A stretch of 64,000 nucleotides of DNA from UBA699 sp050261915 (lineage in GTDB: Bacteria > Bacillota > Clostridia > Clostridiales > Clostridiaceae), in contig JBLNDT010000012.1 in the NCBI GenBank assembly GCA_050261915.1, positions 1-64,000 on the forward strand, read 5' to 3'. Made by a program: the position numbers and the translations under genes. The notes beneath the pieces were generated by a model. It saw only the letters and a list, made by a program, of their open reading frames with translations. It made no database searches and was not told the origin of the DNA. Positions 52,143 to 61,324 of this stretch are shown here, in pieces. How positions within the stretch are numbered: the stretch's first letter is position 1; each line of letters opens with the position of its first letter.

Positions 52143-53198
52143 ATGAATGAATTGATTGATAAATTTGACAGGGTTTTGATTTTCGTTGTAGTTTATACTA
52201 TTGCCTTCTTAGTTTTTTTTAAAACTTTGAATTACACCTTGCCTTTCGTACTTGCATTTATATTCGCTCTAATATTAAGAAAGCCTACCGAGCTTATGGT
52301 ATCTAAATTTAAATTTAAAAAAAGTATTTCTTCATTAATAACAACCATAGTGTTCTTCTCTATCCTTTTATCCCTATTAGGTTGGGGTTTAACTATGGCC
52401 GGAGAAGAAATCGTTTCTTTAGGCAGAAATATTCAGACCTATATAAATGATAATACTGTACTGTTTAATCAATTTATTGACAACCTGCAAAAATATTATA
52501 ACAACCTGGACCCTTATTTTATTAGTACTATAGAAGCTAATTTTTCTAGTACTTTAACGAAATTTTCTAATTTAACTGTTTCTGTTTCAGGTAGTATTCT
52601 GTCTAGTATAGTATCTTTTTTAGCATCAATACCATACATAGTTATGGTCATAATATTTACTATGCTTGCAACATATTTCTTTACTAAAGATATGACACTT
52701 GCAGGAAACAGACTTGTCAAGCTAATTCCAGAAAACAAATCCATCAAGTTTACTTCTATCTTAACTGAAGCCAGGAAAATGTTGCTTAATTATTCAATTG
52801 CATATATGACAATTATCGGTCTTACATTTGTTGAAACTCTCATTGTATTTATAGTTTTTAAAATAAAATATGCTTTTCTACTAAGCGTAGTGTGTGCATT
52901 TTTCGATTTATTACCAATACTTGGTATTGGAGCTATTTATATACCTCTAGCCTTGATTTATTTTTTCTTGGTAAAGAATTATATCGTTGCTGTGGGACTT
53001 GTAATTTCATATGCAATAGTATCAATTATAAGACAATTAGTTGAACCAAAGCTTGTATCATCATCACTTGGAATTCACCCTGTTGCTGTACTTGCTGCAT
53101 TATTCATAGGCCTCAAAGCTGATGGAATAGCAGGAATGTTCTTTTGTATATTTATGGTAATATTTTACAATGTGCTAAGAAGAGTAAATATTATATAA
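52143..53198 (+). CDS. AI-2E family transporter
   Basis: The 351-residue membrane protein has about seven to eight helices and the AI-2E family pattern, including the C-terminal LVEPKLVSSSLGIHPVAVLAAL and GLKADGIAGMF. Family roles include Na+/H+ exchange and autoinducer-2 export; the sporulation protein YtvI also belongs here. The specific substrate cannot be told. Followed by an unusual terminator-like hairpin before yyaC. Confidence 0.9.
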   Translation: MNELIDKFDRVLIFVVVYTIAFLVFFKTLNYTLPFVLAFIFALILRKPTELMVSKFKFKKSISSLITTIVFFSILLSLLGWGLTMAGEEIVSLGRNIQTYINDNTVLFNQFIDNLQKYYNNLDPYFISTIEANFSSTLTKFSNLTVSVSGSILSSIVSFLASIPYIVMVIIFTMLATYFFTKDMTLAGNRLVKLIPENKSIKFTSILTEARKMLLNYSIAYMTIIGLTFVETLIVFIVFKIKYAFLLSVVCAFFDLLPILGIGAIYIPLALIYFFLVKNYIVAVGLVISYAIVSIIRQLVEPKLVSSSLGIHPVAVLAALFIGLKADGIAGMFFCIFMVIFYNVLRRVNII

Positions 53199-53212
53199 AA
53201 TATGTATATACA

Positions 53213-53251
53213 ACCTCCTTTTTGCAAATAATTATAAAAAGGAGGTTTTTT
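53213..53251 (+). terminator. Intrinsic terminator hairpin containing the yyaC ribosome binding site
   Basis: AACCTCCTTTT (53213-53223) and AAAAGGAGGTT (53237-53247) pair perfectly over 11 bp with a 13-nt loop, followed by TTTT. The right arm is the GGAGG ribosome binding site of yyaC, six bases from its ATG. RNA from the upstream gene would either end here or have the site masked. Confidence 0.85.
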
Positions 53252-53815
53252 ATGTTCAATAAAACTACTATATCTTCAGATTCACCTAATTCTTTTATTA
53301 TTTTAAGAGATATTTTATATTCTGAAGTTTCTTCTATATTAACTCAAGGCAGGCCATTAGTTGTATTATGTGTTGGTACTGACAGGTCCACAGGAGACAG
53401 CCTGGGACCCTTGGTTGGCCATAAATTGGAGCTTTTAGTTAGAAACAGAATTAAACTTTATGGCACTCTAAAATTCCCTGTACACGCTAAAAACATTAAT
53501 GAAATAGTATCAGATATTTATTCAACTCATGATAATCCTTTTATTATTGCGGTAGATGCCTGTCTTGGAAATAGCCGCAACGTTGGAAAAATTATTATAG
53601 ACAGTAAACCCTTACAACCTGGATCAGCTATGAATAAAGACTTACCTAGTGTAGGTGATATTAGTATAACTGGTGTTGTTAATATTTCAAGTGCTATGGA
53701 TTTTATGATTCTTCAAAATACCAGACTTTTCACTGTAATGAGTCTTGCAGATTCTATTTCACAAGGAATATATCATTGTATGTTAAAATCAATGGGAAGG
53801 AAACTTAAAATTTAA
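53252..53815 (+). CDS. yyaC: YyaC-family spore protease-like protein (DUF1256)
   Basis: The 187-residue protein has the YyaC signature VLCVGTDRSTGDSLGPLVGHKL at about residue 42, AVDACLG and a HAKNINE segment. It is related to the germination protease GPR and conserved in spore formers. The ATG at 53252 follows AAGGAGG; the longer frame enters the upstream gene and is not real. Its role in spore development is not clear. Confidence 0.92.
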   Translation: MFNKTTISSDSPNSFIILRDILYSEVSSILTQGRPLVVLCVGTDRSTGDSLGPLVGHKLELLVRNRIKLYGTLKFPVHAKNINEIVSDIYSTHDNPFIIAVDACLGNSRNVGKIIIDSKPLQPGSAMNKDLPSVGDISITGVVNISSAMDFMILQNTRLFTVMSLADSISQGIYHCMLKSMGRKLKI

Positions 53816-53816
53816 T

Positions 53817-54068
53817 TTATAATATATTACTATACACCCTGTTACTCAATATATTGTCTAGGTCTTGTAAAGATTTACTTCCTAAGTCAATTATTAATGT
53901 TCCTTCATTCTTTATATTTGTTTGAAAGTTAATCTTTCTTAATCCGTCCTTTTTTAAGTCACAAATTATTGCATCGCATTTTGTTATCTTTTCATCAATT
54001 ATTTCATAACCCAATTCTTTTAGTTGTTCTTTTAAATTATTAAATTCAGGACTTACATATATTTTCAT
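53817..54068 (-). CDS. YkuS-like (UPF0180) small protein
   Basis: The 83-residue protein starts MKIYVSPEFNNLKEQLKELGYEII and resembles YkuS/UPF0180: alpha-beta, with a CDAIICDL segment and a hydrophobic core. Function unknown. The start at 54068 lies eight bases after GGAGG, which is inside a terminator-like hairpin. Converges on yyaC with one base between stops. Confidence 0.65.
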   Translation of the reverse strand: MKIYVSPEFNNLKEQLKELGYEIIDEKITKCDAIICDLKKDGLRKINFQTNIKNEGTLIIDLGSKSLQDLDNILSNRVYSNIL

Positions 54069-54071
54069 CAA

Positions 54072-54114
54072 AAAGACCTCCTTTAGGGTTAATTTTCCCT
54101 TAAAAGAGGTCTTT
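54072..54114 (-). terminator. Terminator hairpin containing the ykuS-like ribosome binding site
   Basis: AAAGACCTC (54072-54080) and GAGGTCTTT (54106-54114) pair perfectly, with an inner AGGG/CCCT stem, and TTTTTG follows on the minus strand. The GGAGG site of the next gene (about 54077-54081) lies in the arm. Same layout as before yyaC. Confidence 0.85.
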
Positions 54115-54119
54115 ATACA

Positions 54120-54623
54120 TTATTTTTTGTTTTCCATAGCGTCCATAAGAACTTGATTTTCTTCCTGAGATAACTCATATCTAGATATTCCAAGATCTAT
54201 AGGTTTAGCATAGGTGGTACTTTCGCTTCTTCCGAAAATACCTGTTAATATAAAACCATTGTTTAATTGATCTAAAAGTGCTACTGAAAAGCTTAAGTCG
54301 CTTCCAACATCTTCAAAAGCCCTATACCTTATCAAGGACACCTTTTGAATACAACTTTTAGTTTTCACTCCTAAATCTTCGCATAAATCTTTTAGATCCT
54401 TGCTTTCTTTTTCAACATTATCTATTTTATCCATATAACCGTGAATAATTTCTTCAATATTTTTACTATCAGAACCTCTCATGAATTTTCTATACTTACT
54501 TTCAAGACGGCCTATAGCTTTTAAGCTTATTAATACTAAAATAAATAATAGTATAATTACTGCAGCCATACCTGCTATTATATACAATTCATAACCCTGT
54601 ATAGCTTTAATTATATTCATCAT
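54120..54623 (-). CDS. DUF4446 family membrane protein
   Basis: The 167-residue protein has one N-terminal helix (about 14-36), a coiled-coil region with RLESKYRKFMRGSD, then a conserved globular C-terminus (SLIRYRAFEDVGSDLSFSVALLDQLNNGFILT). This is the DUF4446 pattern, found near parB in Firmicutes. Function unknown. Confidence 0.88.
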   Translation of the reverse strand: MMNIIKAIQGYELYIIAGMAAVIILLFILVLISLKAIGRLESKYRKFMRGSDSKNIEEIIHGYMDKIDNVEKESKDLKDLCEDLGVKTKSCIQKVSLIRYRAFEDVGSDLSFSVALLDQLNNGFILTGIFGRSESTTYAKPIDLGISRYELSQEENQVLMDAMENKK

Positions 54624-54637
54624 AAATGCACCTCCTA

Positions 54638-54653
54638 TGTTTCACGTGAAACA
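54638..54653. promoter_or_regulatory. parS: parS site 1
   Basis: TGTTTCACGTGAAACA is the exact 16-bp parS palindrome recognised by ParB. It lies one base after the parB stop codon. Confidence 0.95.
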
Positions 54654-54654
54654 T

Positions 54655-55524
54655 CTATATATTCATTAAATTAAGTATTCTTTCAAGATCATCATTTGAA
54701 TAATACTCTATTTCAATTTTACCCTTATTATTTTTGTTTGAAACAACAATTTTTGTGTCAAAACGCTCTTCCAACTTGTTTCTAATATCATTTATATATG
54801 TATCCGTGTTCTCAACTTTTACTTCAACTTCTTTAGCTTTGCTGTTTAACTTATTTACAAGCTTTTCAGTCTCTCTAACTGATAAATTTTCATCTATTAT
54901 CTTTTGTGCAGTACTATATTGAAGGTCTGGATCAGATATTCCTAAAAGTGCTCTGCCGTGGCCTTCAGTAATAACACAGTCAATTACATATTCTTGTACC
55001 CTTTTATCAAGATTTATTAGCCTTAGAGTATTTGTTATTGCTGTTCTTGATTTTCCAATTCTTTTACTTAACTCTTCCTGAGTAAAAGAAAATTCATCCA
55101 ATAGTCGTTTGTACGCAATCGCTTCTTCTATTGGGTTTAAATCTTGTCTTTGGATATTTTCTATTAAAGAAATTTCTAAAACTTGTTTGTCAGTCAATTC
55201 CATTACAATAGCTGGCACTTCTTTAAGGCCAGCAGCTTTAGCAGCTCTCCATCTTCTCTCGCCTGCTACTATTATATAATTATTTTCTGTTTTTTTAAGT
55301 ACAATTGGTTGAATTATACCGTGTTCCTTAATGGACTCCGATAATTGCAATATTTTATCTTCATCAAAATTTTTTCTTGGCTGTAATTCATTTGGTCTTA
55401 TTAAGTTAATTGAAATAAGAGCAGCTCCTTGATTAGTTGTTACAAATTCGTTAGATATATCATTTGAAAATTCCTCTGGGATTAGTGCACCTAATCCTTT
55501 ACCTAATCCAAATTTTTTATTCAA
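54655..55524 (-). CDS. parB: Chromosome partitioning protein ParB (Spo0J)
   Basis: The 289-residue CTPase has the ParB N-terminal domain with GERRWRAAKAAG (about 90-101), the helix-turn-helix IGKSRTAITNTLRLI with R and T at the parS-specificity positions and GHGRALLG, and the C-terminal dimerisation region. Start is TTG after GGAGGTAAATAG. Works with ParA; sites are at both ends of parAB. Confidence 0.96.
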   Translation of the reverse strand: MNKKFGLGKGLGALIPEEFSNDISNEFVTTNQGAALISINLIRPNELQPRKNFDEDKILQLSESIKEHGIIQPIVLKKTENNYIIVAGERRWRAAKAAGLKEVPAIVMELTDKQVLEISLIENIQRQDLNPIEEAIAYKRLLDEFSFTQEELSKRIGKSRTAITNTLRLINLDKRVQEYVIDCVITEGHGRALLGISDPDLQYSTAQKIIDENLSVRETEKLVNKLNSKAKEVEVKVENTDTYINDIRNKLEERFDTKIVVSNKNNKGKIEIEYYSNDDLERILNLMNI

Positions 55525-55525
55525 A

Positions 55526-56296
55526 CTATTTACCTCCTTGTCTCCTTAGGAATTCTTTTGTTAGCTGTTCATACGCTTCTGATCCTTTGCATTTGTCATC
55601 ATATAACATGATGGGGAGCCCAAAGCTAGGAGCTTCAGCAAGTCTAATATTCCTAGGTATAGTAGTATCATATACCTTATCTTTGAAATATTTTTTAGCT
55701 TCAATGATTACTTCTTGAGAAAGTCTTGCTCTACTGTCATACATACTCATTATTACACCTTCAATTTCCAAAGTCTTGTTTAATGACTTTTTAACCAACT
55801 GAATTGTATTAACAAGTTGTCCTACTCCTTCTAAAGCATAAAATTCACATTGGATAGGAATTAAAACACTATCTGAAGCAGTAAGTGCATTAATTGTTAA
55901 GAATCCTAAAGACGGCGGACAGTCAATAAATACAAAATCATATTTGCTTTTCATTTCACTTATTTTATCTTTTAATATAAATTCTCTTTTGGGGATATTT
56001 ATCATTTCAACCTCTGCTCCTGCAAGCTCCACAGTTGAAGGCAAAATAAAAAAATTTTCAACTAGATCACATTGTTTAACAGCATTATCTATTTGCAAAT
56101 TAGAAGTTAAAACATCATAAATTGAGTTTTCAATCTTCCTTTTGTCAAATCCTAATCCACTAGTTGTATTTCCTTGTGGATCAATGTCGATATTTAAAAC
56201 TTTATAACCCTGTAAAGCTAGATAAGAGCATAGGTTTATACTGGTGGTAGTTTTGCCAACTCCGCCTTTTTGATTAAAAATTGATATTACTTTCAA
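55526..56296 (-). CDS. parA: Chromosome partitioning ATPase ParA (Soj)
   Basis: The 256-residue ATPase has the deviant Walker A motif KGGVGKTT near residue 11 and FVFIDCPPSLGFLTINAL. It binds DNA and ParB, and can affect DnaA and sporulation. I prefer the TTG start at 56296, which fits the family start and the AGGTGGTG site; GTG starts upstream are alternatives. Confidence 0.96.
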   Translation of the reverse strand: MKVISIFNQKGGVGKTTTSINLCSYLALQGYKVLNIDIDPQGNTTSGLGFDKRKIENSIYDVLTSNLQIDNAVKQCDLVENFFILPSTVELAGAEVEMINIPKREFILKDKISEMKSKYDFVFIDCPPSLGFLTINALTASDSVLIPIQCEFYALEGVGQLVNTIQLVKKSLNKTLEIEGVIMSMYDSRARLSQEVIIEAKKYFKDKVYDTTIPRNIRLAEAPSFGLPIMLYDDKCKGSEAYEQLTKEFLRRQGGK

Positions 56297-56384
56297 CAAA
56301 TTCACCACCTATAATAATTATGTAGACATATATTATTATATAGTTAATTGTTTTATATTAAAAGTGTTTTATAAAAAAAAGAAA

Positions 56385-56400
56385 TGTTTCACGTGAAACA
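56385..56400. promoter_or_regulatory. parS: parS site 2
   Basis: A second exact TGTTTCACGTGAAACA, between the parA start and the noc stop codon. It could nucleate ParB spreading and also affect parAB transcription. Confidence 0.95.
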
Positions 56401-56403
56401 TTT

Positions 56404-57183
56404 CTATACTTTTGGAATTGATATAGTTATTTTTATACATTCCTCTGACTCTTTACATGAATACTCCGCTTTTAACCCAAATTTATCAAACACTTGTTTA
56501 ACAGTATTAATGTAAACCTTAGGTGAAAAAATCCCTTTAATCCTCTTTTTGCTTGTAGCTTCCGCTTCTACTTTTCCTGAATTTTTTAAATATTTATCAA
56601 TAAGTTCTTCAGTACCTTTTACATTTAAAGATTTTTTTACAATTGTACTTAAAACCTTTTTTTGGCTCTCTGAATTAGGAAGTTTAAGCAAAGCTCTTGC
56701 ATGTCTTTCTGTAAGATTATTATCAAGTAATGTTTTTGTTACTTCTCTATCTAATTTTAATATTCTAATTTTATTAGCTATTGTTGATTGCTTTTTTCCA
56801 ATTATTTCAGCAAGCTTTTCTTGAGTATAATTATGATCTTTCATCAAATTATAATATGCTTCAGCTTCTTCTATATAATTTAAGTCTTCTCTTTGAAGGT
56901 TTTCCAATAAAGCTATTGCAGCAGATTCACTATCTGTGATATCAACAATAATTGCCGGTACCTCAGTTAGTCCTAACTTTTTTGCAGCTCTTAACCTTCT
57001 TTCTCCAGCAACTAATTCATATCTACCCTCATTAATTTTTCTGATGGAAATGGGCTGAATAATTCCATATACACTTATAGACTGAGCAAGTTCTTCTATG
57101 GTCTCATCATCAAAGTACTTTCTTGGTTGATACACATTTGGTAATATCAAATCCACAGATATATAACTAATATTATTTTGCAT
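56404..57183 (-). CDS. noc: Nucleoid occlusion protein Noc (ParB paralogue)
   Basis: The 259-residue ParB-family protein has GERRLRAAKKLG and the helix-turn-helix IGKKQSTIANKIRIL then LTERHARAL. Gln, Lys and Arg at the positions reported to switch ParB to Noc DNA-binding specificity support Noc over a second ParB. It would bind NBS sites (ATTTCCCGGGAAAT), none of which I saw here. Start at 57183 after GGGGAGTT. Noc normally prevents division over the nucleoid. Confidence 0.85.
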   Translation of the reverse strand: MQNNISYISVDLILPNVYQPRKYFDDETIEELAQSISVYGIIQPISIRKINEGRYELVAGERRLRAAKKLGLTEVPAIIVDITDSESAAIALLENLQREDLNYIEEAEAYYNLMKDHNYTQEKLAEIIGKKQSTIANKIRILKLDREVTKTLLDNNLTERHARALLKLPNSESQKKVLSTIVKKSLNVKGTEELIDKYLKNSGKVEAEATSKKRIKGIFSPKVYINTVKQVFDKFGLKAEYSCKESEECIKITISIPKV

Positions 57184-57280
57184 AACTCCCCATCCCTCTT
57201 TATTTCCTTTATTTAACATTTCGTCGTTGTATTGTAAATTCCTTCTTTATTTAAGAAATTTCGTACGACAAATTAATATC

Positions 57281-57997
57281 TTATTTTATTGGTTTTTTAG
57301 AAGCAGCTCCTGGTTTTCGAGGAAATTGTTTAGGTGTATCCATTATTTTCCTTATTACTACAAGATTATGCTTTAAATCACTGTCCTCTATTGTTACCTC
57401 AATTACATTAACAAGCTTTCCTCCAAGAGATGAAATAGCTTTTTTTGCATCATTTAATTCGCTGTCCACATTTGGACCCTTCATTGCTACAAAATAACCA
57501 TTTTTCTTAATAAAGGGAAGGCAAAGTTCACTCAATAATGTAAGATTTGCCACAGCACGAGATACGGCAATATCAAAATGATCTCTGTATCCTGTTCTTG
57601 CCAATTCTTCAGCTCTGCCGTGAACAGCTTTTATATCTTTCAAATTGAGTTCATCAATAACATTGTTTAAAAAATTTACTCGTTTAAGTAAAGAATCTAA
57701 AAGCACAATATTTATATCAGGTTTAATAATTTTAATTGGAATTCCAGGAAAACCAGCCCCAGTCCCAATATCTATAACATTTTTAGCATTATGAAACTCC
57801 TTAAAGTTAAAAACTTTAATCGAATCAATAAAATGCTTTTTTATTATTTCTTCATCTTCAGTTATTGCAGTAAGATTTATTTTTTCATTCCATTCCTGTA
57901 TTAGATTTTTATAATGCATGAAATGTTTATATTTATTTTCATTTAATTCCAAGGAAACATCCCTGCAGGCAGACTCCATTAGTTCAAAATAATTCAT
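57281..57997 (-). CDS. rsmG: 16S rRNA (guanine-N7) methyltransferase RsmG
   Basis: The 238-residue methyltransferase has the SAM motif DIGTGAGFPGIPIKI and HGRAEELAR, then VSRAVANLTLLSELCLPF. It methylates 16S rRNA in the 530 loop. Lies 1 bp after mnmG in the usual gidA-gidB order. Confidence 0.96.
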   Translation of the reverse strand: MNYFELMESACRDVSLELNENKYKHFMHYKNLIQEWNEKINLTAITEDEEIIKKHFIDSIKVFNFKEFHNAKNVIDIGTGAGFPGIPIKIIKPDINIVLLDSLLKRVNFLNNVIDELNLKDIKAVHGRAEELARTGYRDHFDIAVSRAVANLTLLSELCLPFIKKNGYFVAMKGPNVDSELNDAKKAISSLGGKLVNVIEVTIEDSDLKHNLVVIRKIMDTPKQFPRKPGAASKKPIK

Positions 57998-57998
57998 T

Positions 57999-59885
57999 TT
58001 AAATCTCCTTATTTTCTCTTATAAATGTCTCCATAAATATTAACAATACAGACACATCAGCAGGTGTAACTCCTGAAATTCTAGATGCTTGACCTATATT
58101 TCCCGGTTTAACTTTTTGAAGTTTTTGAACAGCTTCTATTCTTAGGCCTTTTATCATATTGTAATCTATATTCTCTGGAATAACTCTGCTTTCAAATTTT
58201 TTAAATTGTCTTACCTGCTCTAGCTGTTTCTCTATATAACCTTCGTATTTTGAAATAGTATTGACTTCTTCCATAACATCTAAACTTAAAGGTTTTCTTT
58301 CATAATCCAGCTGAGAAACATTAAAATAATTTAATTCAGGTCTTTTTATAAGTTCATATAAACTTATAGGCTTTTTTAATTCTGCGGAATCAAGGGATGT
58401 TAAAAACTCATTAACTTCCTTCTTTCCAGTTACTTGAACCATTTTTATCCTTTCAACTTCATCATATATTTCATTTTTTCGTTTTAAATATTTATTATAC
58501 CTTTCTACTGACACTAACCCTGCTTCGTAGCCCTTTTGGGTGAGTCTAAGGTCTGCATTATCCTGTCTAAGCAATAGTCTGTATTCAGATCTTGATGTCA
58601 TCATTCTGTAAGGTTCATTAGTTCCTTTAGTAACGAGGTCATCAATCAACACCCCTATATACGCCTCGGATCGGTCTAAAATCAATGGTTCCTTGTTTTG
58701 AACCTTTAATGCCGCATTTATACCTGCTATTATGCCCTGTGCCCCTGCCTCTTCGTACCCTGAGCTTCCATTTATCTGACCTGCCCCAAATAGTCCGCTT
58801 ATGTTTTTAAATTCAAGAGAGAGTCCTAATTCCTGAGGATTAAAACAATCATATTCTATAGCATATGCAGTTCTAAGTATTTCAACTTTTTCCAAACCAA
58901 CCATGCTTCTATACATTGCTACCTGCACATCCTCCGGTAGTGAGCTTGATGCTCCTCCAACATACATTTCATCAGTGCATTCTCCCTCAGGTTCTATAAA
59001 TATTTGATGCACCTCTTTATCCGGGAATCTCATAACTTTATCCTCTATAGATGGACAATATCTAGGTCCAACAGACTTAATAGATCCATTGTATAGCGGG
59101 GATCTGTGAATATTGTCTCTTATAACCTTCAAAGTGTCACTTGTTGTATATGTTAAATAGCAAGAAACCTGCTCTCTTTCAATGTTTTCACTCATAAAAG
59201 AAAATGGTACAATTACTTCATCACCTTTTTGTTCAGACATTTTTGAGAAATCAACACTTCTTCTGTTAATTCTCGCAGGTGTTCCAGTTTTAAATCTTCT
59301 TAACTCTATCCCATTTTTAAGTAGACTATCTGATAAATAATTGGATGGAAATAAACCACTTGGCCCACCACTGTAGTTAACATCTCCAATTATTATTCTT
59401 CCCTTTAAGTAAGTTCCAGACGCGATAACAACGGTTTTTGTATTATAGTAAGCACCATTTCTAGTTAAGACCCCTTTTACAACAGAATTTTCTATTCTAA
59501 TTTCTACTGCTTCCTGCTGCCTTAAATCTAAATTTTTTTGTTTTTCAATAACATTTTTCATTCTTTGTGAATAACGGTTTTTATCTGCTTGAGCCCGCAG
59601 CGAATGTACTGCAGGACCCTTTGAAGTATTTAGCATTCTAGACTGTATATAAGTATTATCTATGTTAATTCCCATTTCTCCGCCTAAAGCATCAATTTCC
59701 CTTACTAGATGCCCCTTTGCAGTTCCTCCTATATTAGGATTGCATGGCATAAAAGCTATACTATCAAGATTCATAGTAAGCATTAATACCTTTGTTCCCA
59801 TCCTTGCTGCAGCAAGTCCTGCCTCGCACCCTGCATGTCCTGCTCCTATAATAATTACATCATATTCACCTGCAAAATATTCCAT
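57999..59885 (-). CDS. mnmG: tRNA uridine-5-carboxymethylaminomethyl modification enzyme MnmG
   Basis: The 628-residue FAD enzyme begins DVIIIGAGHAGCEAGLAAARMG, has CNPNIGGTAKGHLVREIDALGG and the C-terminal helical domain. With MnmE it makes the wobble-uridine cmnm5 modification. Start after AAGTAGG. Length normal. Confidence 0.97.
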   Translation of the reverse strand: MEYFAGEYDVIIIGAGHAGCEAGLAAARMGTKVLMLTMNLDSIAFMPCNPNIGGTAKGHLVREIDALGGEMGINIDNTYIQSRMLNTSKGPAVHSLRAQADKNRYSQRMKNVIEKQKNLDLRQQEAVEIRIENSVVKGVLTRNGAYYNTKTVVIASGTYLKGRIIIGDVNYSGGPSGLFPSNYLSDSLLKNGIELRRFKTGTPARINRRSVDFSKMSEQKGDEVIVPFSFMSENIEREQVSCYLTYTTSDTLKVIRDNIHRSPLYNGSIKSVGPRYCPSIEDKVMRFPDKEVHQIFIEPEGECTDEMYVGGASSSLPEDVQVAMYRSMVGLEKVEILRTAYAIEYDCFNPQELGLSLEFKNISGLFGAGQINGSSGYEEAGAQGIIAGINAALKVQNKEPLILDRSEAYIGVLIDDLVTKGTNEPYRMMTSRSEYRLLLRQDNADLRLTQKGYEAGLVSVERYNKYLKRKNEIYDEVERIKMVQVTGKKEVNEFLTSLDSAELKKPISLYELIKRPELNYFNVSQLDYERKPLSLDVMEEVNTISKYEGYIEKQLEQVRQFKKFESRVIPENIDYNMIKGLRIEAVQKLQKVKPGNIGQASRISGVTPADVSVLLIFMETFIRENKEI

Positions 59886-59893
59886 ATATATAC

Positions 59894-61270
59894 CTACTTT
59901 CCTAAACAGAATTGAGAGAATATCTTATCAATAATGTCTTCCTCTATAGTGTCGCCTGTAACTTCTCCAAGATTATACCAAGCATTTCTTATATCGATGG
60001 AAGCAAGATCTATTGCGCTTGTATCCTCTAAAGCTTTAAGTGCTTGAATACAGTTATTTTTTGCATTTATCAATGCTTCCTTGTGACGAACATTGGTTAT
60101 CAATAATTCATTAGAATTAATTTCACCGTTAAAAAACATTTTAACTATGGCATCTTTAAGTTCACTTACACCTTTACCTGATATTATTGACGTATTTATT
60201 ATAAAATCAGTATCTATTCCTTCAAGTGCAGTTTTATCAATTTTTTTGTCAAGATCCGCCTTATTGAGGAGTACAATGCATTTTCTTCCCTTAATATAAT
60301 TAATTATCTCTATGTCTTCAAGAGTAAATGAGCTGCTTGAATCTAATACTAATATTATCAAATCAGCTTCTTCAATTTTTTCCCTTGATTTTTGAACTCC
60401 GATTTTTTCTACAATATCATCAGTATCACGAATTCCCGCTGTATCTACTATTTTTATTGGGATACCTTCTATATTTATATATTCTTCAATAATGTCCCTG
60501 GTTGTTCCTGGTATATCAGTTACTATTGCTCTGTTTTCCATAAGAAGTGAATTTAATAGAGACGATTTTCCAACATTTGGTTTTCCAACTATAACAGTAC
60601 TTATTCCTTCCCTTAATATCTTACCTTGCTCAGCGCTTAAAGCAGCATTTTGTATATCAGTTATTATTTCTTTTAATTCTAAAGACGCATTTGATGATGT
60701 CACCTCTTCAAGATCGTCCTCAGGATAATCAACAGTAGCTTCTATATGAGCTATAAGAGTTATAAGCCTGTTTCTTAAATTACCTATTAATTCAGAGAGC
60801 CTGCCTCCTGCCTGAAGCATGGCAGATTTCATAGACAGTTCAGTTTTAGACCTAATTATATCAATAACTGCCTCTGCCTGGCTTAAATCAATTCTTCCAT
60901 TTAAAAAAGCACGCTTTGTGAACTCACCTGGTTCAGCAAGTCTGGCACCTGCTTTTATTGTTGTTTCTAATACTTTATTTACTGCCACAATTCCTCCATG
61001 GCAGTTTATTTCAATAGTGTCTTCAGCAGTATAGCTTTTAGGACCTTTCATATAGCTTATAATTACTTCATCCACATGATTATTTTCACTATCTATTATA
61101 TATCCGTATCTAAGAGTATAGCTTTTCATATCTTTTAAAGGTTCTTTACTTTTACCTTCAAAAATTTTATCAACTATTGCTAAAGCTTTTTCACCGGATA
61201 CTCTTATTATAGATATACCGCCTTCACCCACAGCAGTTGAAACTGCACATATGGTATCAAATTCTTTCAT
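59894..61270 (-). CDS. mnmE: tRNA modification GTPase MnmE
   Basis: The 458-residue protein has the N-terminal folate-binding domain (about 1-120), a G domain with GKPNVGKSS, DTAGIRDT and NKADLDK, and the C-terminal FCLGK motif (variant of FCIGK). Partner of MnmG. Starts after GGAGG. Confidence 0.97.
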   Translation of the reverse strand: MKEFDTICAVSTAVGEGGISIIRVSGEKALAIVDKIFEGKSKEPLKDMKSYTLRYGYIIDSENNHVDEVIISYMKGPKSYTAEDTIEINCHGGIVAVNKVLETTIKAGARLAEPGEFTKRAFLNGRIDLSQAEAVIDIIRSKTELSMKSAMLQAGGRLSELIGNLRNRLITLIAHIEATVDYPEDDLEEVTSSNASLELKEIITDIQNAALSAEQGKILREGISTVIVGKPNVGKSSLLNSLLMENRAIVTDIPGTTRDIIEEYINIEGIPIKIVDTAGIRDTDDIVEKIGVQKSREKIEEADLIILVLDSSSSFTLEDIEIINYIKGRKCIVLLNKADLDKKIDKTALEGIDTDFIINTSIISGKGVSELKDAIVKMFFNGEINSNELLITNVRHKEALINAKNNCIQALKALEDTSAIDLASIDIRNAWYNLGEVTGDTIEEDIIDKIFSQFCLGK

Positions 61271-61296
61271 AAAAATATCCTCCTTCTAAATAATAA

Positions 61297-61324
61297 ACAA
61301 AAAGAAAGCCATCAGGCTTTCTTT
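61297..61324 (-). terminator. Intrinsic terminator between jag and mnmE
   Basis: AAAGAAAGCC (61301-61310) and GGCTTTCTTT (61315-61324) pair perfectly with the jag stop codon TGA in the loop; TTTTG follows on the minus strand. It separates the rpmH-jag and mnmE-rsmG transcripts at least partly. Confidence 0.85.

Noticed and set aside
53144..53251. In-frame extension of yyaC
   Set aside because: Overlaps the AI-2E transporter gene and a terminator hairpin; the ATG at 53252 follows GGAGG.
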